Of a DNA stretch of 64,000 nt, positions 47,573 through 55,115 are shown piece after piece. Numbering within the stretch: position 1 is the first letter of the stretch; each line of letters opens with the position of its first letter. The DNA is from G963677485 sp942492855 (GTDB lineage: Bacteria; Armatimonadota; HRBIN16). The stretch spans positions 1 to 64,000 of the forward strand of contig OW818647.1 in NCBI GenBank assembly GCA_942492855.1. The letters run 5' to 3'. Made by a program: the position numbers and the translations under genes. The notes below the pieces were generated by a model. The model was not told where the DNA came from and searched no databases. It saw only the letters and a program-made list of their open reading frames with translations.

Positions 47573-47902
47573 TTACTCGAATATCACAAGGTTGTGGTCG
47601 CCGAACAGTGATTCCACATCAGGATCAAGGTTCGCATACAATCCTGATTTGGCCACATACCCTCGACGATCGCGTTTTACAGGCTCATTACCTGGGTCGA
47701 CAAACAGCAGATCCAGTTGAATATGGCCATTTTCCACCTGTCGACTTAATACTTTGCGACTATCTTGTGGAACCTGCGTTTGGTTTTCCACAAACCACTC
47801 TGTCACTTCATCCAGAGTCATGGGCTTTTGATGCACGGTTTGGCGTAATCCAAATAGCTGGTCAAGCATACGCCAAACGGCTTGCCGGATCTGATCTCTC
47901 AC
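47573..47902 (-). CDS. Small soluble partner A
   Basis: 109 residues from a GTG at 47902 with a strong GGAGGAAG ribosome site, 15 bases after cas2. The N-terminal amphipathic helix (RQAVWRMLDQLFGL) is followed by MTLDEVTEWFVEN and a strand-rich domain ending HNLVIFE. It is the paralogue of the protein at 46940. Its tight link to cas2 suggests the cassette is transcribed with the adaptation genes. Confidence 0.8.
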   Translation of the reverse strand: MRDQIRQAVWRMLDQLFGLRQTVHQKPMTLDEVTEWFVENQTQVPQDSRKVLSRQVENGHIQLDLLFVDPGNEPVKRDRRGYVAKSGLYANLDPDVESLFGDHNLVIFE

Positions 47903-47917
47903 GATTCACTTCCTCCT

Positions 47918-48199
47918 CTATGTGATCACTATTTCGCCCGGTTTCGGTAACCGCTCTAAGGCATGGCCGATGTTTATAACATCTGCCAGGCATTCCGCGC
48001 ACAACGGATATATCCGCAACGAGTCTGTTTCGGGGTTAATGTAGATGCGCAGCCTCTTCAGCAACCGGCGAAGGTTGCTGCTATTCAGGTCAGCTTCGAA
48101 TACGCTATACTGCACCCTGTCTCCAAAACCTTCCAGTATTTTTGCCAACTTGGCTCTACGGCGGTCACTCTGCATGTCGTAGGCGATGACGTATTTCAT
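47918..48199 (-). CDS. cas2: CRISPR adaptation endonuclease-fold protein Cas2
   Basis: 93 residues with the ferredoxin-like Cas2 pattern: KYVIAYDMQSDRRRAKLAKI (the conserved Asp after YDM), RVQYSVFEADL and SLRIYPLC. It overlaps cas1 by 4 bases (ATGA). With Cas1 it forms the complex that inserts new spacers. Confidence 0.95.
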   Translation of the reverse strand: MKYVIAYDMQSDRRRAKLAKILEGFGDRVQYSVFEADLNSSNLRRLLKRLRIYINPETDSLRIYPLCAECLADVINIGHALERLPKPGEIVIT

Positions 48200-49203
48200 A
48201 CTTTTCCAAAATAGATGGGCTGGTACAGCTCACGTCCCATTATTGCGTTCTTCATTCGCCTTGCCTGCCGGGCAATCAACCGTCGCATGTCGGTTTTTTG
48301 GCCTGTAAGACGTTCCGTATATGGTTTCACCATCTCTTGCTGATAGATGCTTACTAAGAGTCGCCGTCCCGGTTGTGTCATATAAGTCCCACCTTCTTCA
48401 CGGACATAAAAATGCTCTGGCTTGAAATAGCCTCGGTTTACGTGCGCCAAGATCATACGGTCGATAAGAAAGTGTCTGAACTCCTCTATCATATCGAGGG
48501 CAAGACTGGGTCGACTGTATTCCAACTCGTGAAGCACTCCCACCGCAGGATCCATTCCCACAGCACAGACAGCTCCCACTACCTCCGTTAATAACCCAGC
48601 ATAACCAAAACTCAGCAGCGAATTCATGGGATCTTTAGGGGGTCTTCTATTTCGCCCCTCAAATGAGAACTGCTGGTTTTTCAACATCGTGCTAAAGTTG
48701 GCAAAGTAGAGCGCTGCTGCCTCACCCTCAATCCCACGGAGCCGCTGCAGGCTCTCGGCATCCTCTGCATCACGAGCATATTGGGTGAGCCGATTGATGT
48801 CATTCTCAGTCAACGTCCCTGGATTATGTCGAAGGTATCGGCGCATGACGGCCAACGATGCAGCTATTTTCGCACGCACGATGCGTCCACTGGTAAACAA
48901 GCGGAATGGAGTGTCGTTAAGGCGGTCGAACTGAGCTTTACGGAGGAATACATTCTTACCCTCTGGCGATGCCAGGCGACCACGATACCGTCCTGTGGAA
49001 CTAAGGAATGCGGTCTCTACACCAAGGTCAAGAAGCCTGGCGACAGTTTGGGTGGTGATGTAGGCCGGTCCCATCAAGACTACCTGCTCGAGTTCGCGTA
49101 GCCGTAGTTCGGTGATCTCTGTGCTATCTGGGTAGGAGATGCGGATCCGGTCGTGATCGAGGCTCAGTTTGGCTCCCGGGGTATTAACATAAAGAATGCT
49201 CAC
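48196..49203 (-). CDS. cas1: CRISPR integrase Cas1
   Basis: About 335 residues. I place the start at GTG 49203 (SILYVNTPGAKLSLDHDRI, the usual Cas1 beginning) because AGGTG lies just before it. An ATG at 49218 is the other option. GIEGEAAALYF (catalytic Glu), LHELEYSRPSLALDMIEEFR (His and Asp) and the helical C-terminal domain are all present. It is not fused to a reverse transcriptase, so spacers are probably taken from DNA. Confidence 0.95.
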   Translation of the reverse strand: MSILYVNTPGAKLSLDHDRIRISYPDSTEITELRLRELEQVVLMGPAYITTQTVARLLDLGVETAFLSSTGRYRGRLASPEGKNVFLRKAQFDRLNDTPFRLFTSGRIVRAKIAASLAVMRRYLRHNPGTLTENDINRLTQYARDAEDAESLQRLRGIEGEAAALYFANFSTMLKNQQFSFEGRNRRPPKDPMNSLLSFGYAGLLTEVVGAVCAVGMDPAVGVLHELEYSRPSLALDMIEEFRHFLIDRMILAHVNRGYFKPEHFYVREEGGTYMTQPGRRLLVSIYQQEMVKPYTERLTGQKTDMRRLIARQARRMKNAIMGRELYQPIYFGKV

Positions 49204-49330
49204 AAACTTACACCTCATGTACAACACAGTATTTATACCATTGCATATATGACAGGGTGACGATTACTGAATCAATTATATACCATATGAATAAAACAAT
49301 GCCATATAGTTGGAAAGTATTTTGTGAGGT

Positions 49331-50089
49331 TTATATGCGAACGGTCATACCCAATCCCCTTAAGGTATCGACTCCCGTATGGCAGAAGCTGGAGAAACAT
49401 GCCAGTGTAGTGAGTGCAGCCAGAAACTCCTTATCATGATCAGCATGACCGACCGCACAAAATGATACATCACCCTGATATCCGGTAAAGAAGCGGTCTT
49501 TCTCAAGAGCCACCTGTTTAGTCTGCCCGTTCAATGACTCAATGCCCACACGGCTGCTGACAAAATTCATCAACATATCATCAGGGATCGGGTACGGCGA
49601 GTAGAGGTTCCATCTGGCTAGCCAACTGCCAAAGTAATTGACGGGACAAGGCACAGGCACCACAATACGCACCTTGCCCGGGCTGTTGTGATGTGCTGAG
49701 GGAGTCAGCAGTCGAAAGCTCCAGTGCCTGTCCAACGGCTGGTCGACCAACTGCTCATATGAGGCCTCATCAACAAGCTGAATCGGACCGTTGAACGGAT
49801 ACACATGGGTACCCAACCTGACGGACGCTGGGCTTATGGCGTATCCTTGCAGGAAGATCATGTAGACCTCATCACTAAGGATATTGATTTCAAAGCCCAC
49901 ACCATCATCACACGGCACTAATGGGCCCAGGTTGAAGGGTTTGGGTGCTTTGTCGTCATGTAGCGCGTGTGCGAATGACGGGCTTGCTGTACTGATCCAA
50001 TTGTAAATAATGGCTCTCAGTCCGTCGGCATGTTGATACTGGTTTGCAGGCATGGCTCCGTGAAGTTTTTGAAACAGCTTATATGGCAT
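49331..50089 (-). CDS. cas6: crRNA-processing endoribonuclease Cas6
   Basis: About 252 residues from ATG 50089 (GGAGAG ribosome site). The C-terminal half has FTGYQGDVSFCAVG and the glycine-rich HTGVDTLRGLGMTVRI loop characteristic of Cas6. There is a candidate catalytic His in the N-terminal third. The only Cas6 in the window, it must serve both arrays, whose repeats share the central stem. It is followed after about 125 bases by cas1. Confidence 0.85.
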   Translation of the reverse strand: MPYKLFQKLHGAMPANQYQHADGLRAIIYNWISTASPSFAHALHDDKAPKPFNLGPLVPCDDGVGFEINILSDEVYMIFLQGYAISPASVRLGTHVYPFNGPIQLVDEASYEQLVDQPLDRHWSFRLLTPSAHHNSPGKVRIVVPVPCPVNYFGSWLARWNLYSPYPIPDDMLMNFVSSRVGIESLNGQTKQVALEKDRFFTGYQGDVSFCAVGHADHDKEFLAALTTLACFSSFCHTGVDTLRGLGMTVRI

Positions 50090-50502
50090 AAACAACTCTC
50101 CATCCGTTAACGGCGTGTCGACTTTTCGTTTCCACTGTATTTATACCAGTAATGATGTTTTCACACAACATGCGGCCCTGCATAGTTAGGAATTATTAGG
50201 AATTATGCCAGGAAATGACGAGACAGGTATAAGGAAGTACGTGGGCTGGTGGTGTGTTTGTGTTAGGAGGGCCGTGCTGTTATGTGTCGCAAGCCGGACG
50301 GCTTGTGCATTTTCATGGAATTGCAGGCATGGGGATATGCATATGGCAGGCTCATGTTACGGCTTCCACGAGAAGCCAAGTGTCAATGCCAATATAGACG
50401 TTAGTGGTCACAGGCCACATTATGGCTAACTTGTTTATCAGAGCCAGATAGTGAGATGCCGCATTCATAGCCGCCTCCCGGGCATGGTCGTCGGAATTTC
50501 AT
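50090..50502. other. Spacer between cas6 and array 2
   Basis: About 410 bases without a supported gene. It contains a direct repeat TAGGAATTAT (around 50187-50206). The cas6 promoter is expected at its left end, but I cannot mark it with confidence. Confidence 0.4.
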
Positions 50503-50538
50503 GTGTCGATTCCTTAAAGGCCCCAAGTGTCTCCTGAC
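50503..50538 (-). repeat. Highly degenerate CRISPR repeat
   Basis: GTGTCGATTCCTTAAAGGCC and the following CTCCTGAC match the array 2 repeat in about two thirds of positions, including the central CCTTAAAGG and the last CTGAC. It lies 51 bases beyond the first recognised repeat on the leader-distal side, so it is probably a decayed old repeat. Confidence 0.5.
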
Positions 50539-50589
50539 TCCCGTGTGTCCCGTCTTCTAACTCCTTGACTTCTGACTCCTGCATTTGCC

Positions 50590-51135
50590 GATTCAATGCC
50601 TTAAAGGCTTCAGTAGTGATTCTGACCTGCAGCAGGAAGTCTTCAGTTGAATGTAACGGTAGCAGTTTCAATGCCTTAAAGGCTTCAGTAGTGATTCTGA
50701 CGCCCAGGGGTTCACGGAAGTCGCTTCCGGCATCGTGTTTCACTGCCTTAAAGGCTTCAGTGGTGATTCTGACCCGCCAGAATTATGGTTGTCGGGGGTG
50801 CTCCGAAGTTTCAATGCCTTAAAGGCTTCAGTGGTGATTCTGACGTTAACTACTTCGGATAAGGAATTTACATTGGGTTTCAATGCCTTAAAGGCTTCAG
50901 TGGTGATTCTGACTTTTACCTTCGAGTTTGCTTCTATCTGAGCGACTTTCGTTTCAATGCCTTAAAGGCTTCAGTGATGATTCTGACAGGGCACAAACAC
51001 CAATACTTCGTCGCAGGCTGGAAGTTTCAATGCCTTAAAGGCTTCAGTAGTGATTCTGACGCACCAACTCAAGCGGCTATCGAGATACAAGTGATAATGT
51101 TTCAATGCCTTAAAGGCTTCAGTGGTGATTCTGAC
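50590..51135 (-). CRISPR. CRISPR array 2: 8 repeats, 7 spacers
   Basis: 37-base repeats that begin as in array 1 but end CTTCAGTGGTGATTCTGAC on the plus strand. The leftmost repeat starts GATTCAATG and the third reads CACTGCC. Repeats at 50590, 50665 and 51024 have AGTAGTG, and the one at 50951 has AGTGATG. The same handle (ATTGAAAC on the minus strand) and the decay at the left end put the leader on the right. Confidence 0.97.
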
Positions 51136-51395
51136 CCTCCCGCACGGATTTTGTTCTTGTTTCTGCATAACCTCTTAGGTAAGCCAACCTCTCGTGGCAA
51201 TTTTCCCTCTTTTGGCTCGCGTCTCATGCTCAAAACCCTCGATTCTGGCCTGCATAACCTCTCCGTTTTTTAGAGACTAAACGAGGTTATGCAAATCACA
51301 TCTCAGCAGATCACTACGTAGATGTTACACAGCATGTCGGCCAATGTCAAGTGATTTGTGTCCGATTTCACCGCAAATTCGACTTATTCACAGAT
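51136..51395 (-). promoter_or_regulatory. Leader of array 2
   Basis: It contains TGCATAACCTCT twice (51164-51175 and 51251-51262). The second copy forms an 11-base inverted pair with GAGGTTATGCA (51283-51293). The leader sequence is unlike that of array 1. A promoter is expected but not identified. The element could bind IHF or another factor for spacer insertion. Confidence 0.55.
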
Positions 51396-51860
51396 TCACC
51401 GCCCACGATAGCGCATAACCCTAAAAGCCAGTGCTATACCAAGCGCGGAGGCCAACACAAGAGAGATGACCACCGTGTGATCTTGCCACTGTTTCAACAC
51501 TGAGGGCCATAAAATCCACGCCGCAACTGCGGTTATCCCCCCTTCTATTAAAGCCTGCCTGGGGTGGCGAATAATGTACCTGATGTACCGCCAAACAACA
51601 CGATGAAGAACCGATAAACCTCGAAGAGCCATATGCCATGCAGCCAGCCATATTTCCATCATAGTACTCGCGCTGCGTCGATATCGATGTGACCTCAAAG
51701 CCTGCCGCAATTCGCGCGCAGACTGATACCGTGTTTCTGGATCTATGCGTAAGGCACCATCCACCACTGCAGCCAGTGTAGAACGTATATCCTTTCTGAG
51801 TTTTTGAAGCGGAACATAGCCGGTATTGCCCTGACATGCATCGTGTGCAAATGGCGGCAC
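51396..51860 (-). pseudogene. C-terminal remnant of Ser/Thr protein kinase
   Basis: 154 residues. The first 55 (VVDGALRIDPETRYQSAREL RQAL) match the end of the C-lobe of a bacterial Ser/Thr kinase. A basic region and two hydrophobic segments (about 105-122 and 127-145) follow. The catalytic core is missing, and no upstream frame restores it before the CARF gene. It is a relic or a truncated membrane protein. Confidence 0.65.
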
Positions 51861-51998
51861 ACCACTCCGTTTACCTGTAACCTACCAAAATGACTCACCT
51901 ACTGCATAAAGTCTGAAGAGCAGGTTTACAGAAGCCGGCTGTTCGATACATTTCTTCTACCGATGCAGGCCTGCTGATATTATCTGCGCGGCTGTGAG

Positions 51999-53126
51999 TT
52001 ACGGATTATTATTCACATAGTCGTGTTCACCCACATGCCGCAGTACGAGTGTTCCGTCTTTGAAAGTACAGCTAATGCGGTAGCCGTCAAATGTGCGAAA
52101 GTGCCCAATGTGGGCAATTTTCCCTTCATAGTTGGTATATTTTAACCCATTGCCAGGGTCACGCAAGGCGGCCATTTGGCCATCGCCAGAAAGTAGTAAT
52201 CCGGACGCTTTGGCTAGGTCATTTTGAATCCACCATTTGACATCGTGGCGAACAACTCTACCAAAGTCCTTTACAAACATGTCTGTTAGTTCCATTCGTG
52301 GCCACTGATATAACTCTCCGGCCAGCACGCTTTTCCGAGACCGAAGCCATACAAGCTCACCCCAGGCACTAAGTGATGTGTAGCGAGTTCCATCGATCTG
52401 GACATGGTCAAGGTACAATTCCGGCATTCCTGACGTATCAAGTAGATCCTTTTTGATACAACCACACTCTGACAGTATGGCGAATTGTACTGCATGGGTC
52501 TGCGCAAGCGTATTATCTAGCTGGAGTGGAAGTTTGGGTATGGTGATCAACTCGTCTCCGACCCTGAATGTATAGATGATTTCGTCAGCGTAGATCATAC
52601 CCAGAGTGTTCAGGTAGCCCTGCACGCCCTTGAACCCGCCAGTAAGGTTAAAGATCACTTTGTATCCGGCTTGTTTGTAAGGTGGGAAGTATTCGTCACA
52701 CCACTTTACCGTGGCAGTCATTCCTTTCCGGAAGTTCTCGACTGATGATGTAGATAGATGCGGTGGAACATACTTGTCTACATTACTACACCCCTGATCC
52801 CCAAGAAACTGCGTGATTATCTCAGCCGTGATCTGGCTTTGGTATGTGTCTGTTACCAGCAGTACATGCCTATCATTTTTCTGAAGGCGGTCATAGGTTA
52901 GTAATGCGTTTAGCTCGGCGCTGTGAACTTTCCAGTCGGCTTCGTTGGTGTCCCCGGTGAACCGTGAGATGATTTCTTCCTTGCGGTCTTTAATCGTCTT
53001 TCGTTCCTCAAGTGTCAATTCTTTCTCAGTTTTGTTTGCCGATTTTTTCAGTACTTCTAACACGTCCTCATCGATCGGCTTGTTGTTCAAAATCGAAGTC
53101 CCTACTACCGTCATGAATACCCGCAT
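51999..53126 (-). CDS. cami1: CARF-RelE ribonuclease effector (Cami1-like)
   Basis: 375 residues with an AAGGAGAT ribosome site. The N-terminal CARF domain (about 1-200) has MTVVGTSILNN and the ligand-loop NLTGGFKGVQG (160-170). A linker helix region follows. The last ~90 residues resemble a RelE/ParE toxin (HFRTFDGYRISCTFKDGTL, VLRHVGEHDYV). CARF-RelE proteins such as Cami1 are activated by cyclic tetra-adenylate and cut mRNA at the ribosome. Here the Cas10 GGDD would make the ligand. Alternative: another C-terminal nuclease fold that I misread as RelE. Confidence 0.78.
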   Translation of the reverse strand: MRVFMTVVGTSILNNKPIDEDVLEVLKKSANKTEKELTLEERKTIKDRKEEIISRFTGDTNEADWKVHSAELNALLTYDRLQKNDRHVLLVTDTYQSQITAEIITQFLGDQGCSNVDKYVPPHLSTSSVENFRKGMTATVKWCDEYFPPYKQAGYKVIFNLTGGFKGVQGYLNTLGMIYADEIIYTFRVGDELITIPKLPLQLDNTLAQTHAVQFAILSECGCIKKDLLDTSGMPELYLDHVQIDGTRYTSLSAWGELVWLRSRKSVLAGELYQWPRMELTDMFVKDFGRVVRHDVKWWIQNDLAKASGLLLSGDGQMAALRDPGNGLKYTNYEGKIAHIGHFRTFDGYRISCTFKDGTLVLRHVGEHDYVNNNP

Positions 53127-53392
53127 TTCGATCTCCTTCTTTTAGTTATTTCCATGGGTATGCCCGCCTGCAGTATCGGACGGGCATCTTGTGTCGCACA
53201 GCGTTCGCCAACGCTGGTTTAGGCTAACGTTACATTACACTGCCTTGATGCTACATCATAACATCCGCGATGTCAAACCACACCGCACACTGGCATTCCG
53301 TTCATACATGTGTAATAATCTTTTCAGAAGTACATAGTGATCCGTTATAATGCCATTCATTGGCAGGTCACTTCGATAAAAAGGAGATAGGT

Positions 53393-53983
53393 ATGTCTGA
53401 CGATTTTGAATTTCCAGACCACGATGATCCTGAGGATCAAGGGCGGCGTAGAACATTTCTCTTGTCGGCATTCATGAGGGCCACGAACGGTGGTGTTCCC
53501 TCACAGAGCGAATTGTTAAGCCGGCTTGAAACCACTGTGGAGCAGCAGAAACTGCGTGTCCATGCTGAGGGTGTATACGAATTTGACGTAGGATGCCTGG
53601 AGCTGATGGAACCTGATGAATTTGGGTGTGTGCTGGAGTGCTACGTAGATAAACACTGCGACACCGACCGTGACATCTGGGAAACCATGATGTCGCTCGC
53701 CCAGATGATGGGCCTACAGCTATGTGGAACTGTTCGTGACAATAGTCAGGACAAGCGATTATGGGACGAATTCGCGCTTGTTGGCAAATATCTCAGTAAG
53801 TATTTTGTTGCCAAACGCCTAGAACCACTGTATCTGGTAGACATCAATGAACATACGCTGAAGGAGTTCCTAAGAGTGAACTACTATACAGATGGTGTTT
53901 TTAACAAGGATGCATTCGAACCGTATATCCGTCTATTTCGAGACCGGCAACCGATGCCCGACAGAGACTGGGATCGGGATTAG
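53393..53983 (+). CDS. Unknown protein, first of a paralogous pair
   Basis: 196 residues from ATG 53393 (AAAAAGGAGAT ribosome site; an ATG at 53360 lacks one). Very acidic at both ends. The core GGVPSQSELLSRLE ... FGCVLECYVDKH ... DIWETMMSLAQMMGLQLCG aligns with the next gene. It is read on the plus strand, divergently from the CARF-RelE gene, while nearly all neighbours are on the minus strand. The 266-base divergent region holds a hairpin ATGCCCG/CGGGCAT (53160-53187). I do not recognise a family. Confidence 0.7.
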   Translation: MSDDFEFPDHDDPEDQGRRRTFLLSAFMRATNGGVPSQSELLSRLETTVEQQKLRVHAEGVYEFDVGCLELMEPDEFGCVLECYVDKHCDTDRDIWETMMSLAQMMGLQLCGTVRDNSQDKRLWDEFALVGKYLSKYFVAKRLEPLYLVDINEHTLKEFLRVNYYTDGVFNKDAFEPYIRLFRDRQPMPDRDWDRD

Positions 53984-54023
53984 GTTTCTACATTGAGCCT
54001 ATTCACGGATTGGAGATACTTCA

Positions 54024-54539
54024 ATGGGTCATTACGTGTATTTCAAGACTACCGCGGAAAAGGTGCCCACCCAGCAGGAGCTCATCGATGCGCTTAACAA
54101 GCTATGCGACGAAACCACGCTGGTGTGGCGCCTGGAGCTGCCCGATTTCCGGCACGCCGGCGGCACCATCACCATTATCGAGCCGAAGGAGAACGGTCGT
54201 GTGTTGGAATGCCGTCTGTCCTGGGGGGCTGTTGGCTATCGCGAGGTGTGGGAAAAGCTCATCGCCGTAGCCGAGGCGTTAAATCTGCAGCTATTTGATG
54301 TAGAATATGAGCCGGGAACAGGAATGAGTTTAGATGAACATCTGGCTGTAGGAGAAAAGGCGTTCATCAAACATGAGGTCAATCGTCCGCATTGGCATGT
54401 GGTTATCACCGAAGAGAACCTCGATGATTACCTCATAAAGCAAAGATTTGCCTCAGAGCGCATGATGGATGTATTTGGCTTGGGGCCGTGCCCTCCAAAG
54501 AGGCTTGCTGGTGAACCTGAGCAGGAGAATAGGGAATAG
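54024..54539 (+). CDS. Unknown protein, second of a paralogous pair
   Basis: 171 residues, starting 40 bases after the first. The shared core is EKVPTQQELIDALN ... EPKENGRVLECRLSW ... EVWEKLIAVAEALNLQLFD. The C-terminal part differs. It has higher GC in its first 270 bases than the neighbouring genes. Its position inside a cyclic-oligoadenylate-producing locus suggests an accessory, immunity or regulatory role, not supported by any motif I know. Confidence 0.7.
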   Translation: MGHYVYFKTTAEKVPTQQELIDALNKLCDETTLVWRLELPDFRHAGGTITIIEPKENGRVLECRLSWGAVGYREVWEKLIAVAEALNLQLFDVEYEPGTGMSLDEHLAVGEKAFIKHEVNRPHWHVVITEENLDDYLIKQRFASERMMDVFGLGPCPPKRLAGEPEQENRE

Positions 54540-54678
54540 CTTCCATTGATATAACTTAAAGGTAGCCTTATAAGACTAACATACCAACAAAGCCGTAGTA
54601 AATTATCTGCCATGTGGCTACGATATGTTCTAGTCAAACATATAGCTCAGGGTGTAGACTAGATAATATACTTATCCC

Positions 54679-55059
54679 TTATCGCCTCCTGCGTGCCTGA
54701 TCTCGGATGGCGTTCAGGTTCAACACCTCAGCCAATTCGAACACGACAGGCCCGAGGCTGGAGACAGGCTTCAGCCTGACTACCGGCGGGAAGTAGCCCA
54801 TCCGGCCGTGAAGCTCTGCCAGTACCAACCCGGCGATCACGCTGAGTGTGGGCAGGTTCACGATGATGGGCTGCTGCTGCCACTCATCAGGCTTGATCTC
54901 TATGCGCCTCATCACCGCATCCACCTGCGGCTGGAACGTCTGCTCAGGGTCGAAATGAGCAGCCAGTTTGACCTCCTCAAGCTCGGTCCCGCCCAGATGC
55001 TCCGACAGGCTGGCCAGTTGCTGTTCTGTAAACGGGTGTCCGAAGTTCAGCAGATACAT
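54679..55059 (-). CDS. csx15: CRISPR-associated protein Csx15
   Basis: 126 residues. LLNFGHPFTEQQLASLSEHL at the start, EWQQQPIIVNLPTLS, LAELHGRMGYFPPVVRLKPV and the ending EVLNLNAIRDQARRRR fit the Csx15 family. Csx15 belongs to small CARF-related proteins that bind cyclic oligoadenylate and are linked to dampening of the signal. It is the last gene of the minus-strand effector operon, 56 bases after the RAMP gene. Confidence 0.75.
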   Translation of the reverse strand: MYLLNFGHPFTEQQLASLSEHLGGTELEEVKLAAHFDPEQTFQPQVDAVMRRIEIKPDEWQQQPIIVNLPTLSVIAGLVLAELHGRMGYFPPVVRLKPVSSLGPVVFELAEVLNLNAIRDQARRRR

Positions 55060-55115
55060 AGTGTGCCTCTTTCTGAGTATGGGATATTAACCGCAGACAT
55101 CGACGCACTGAAGAC

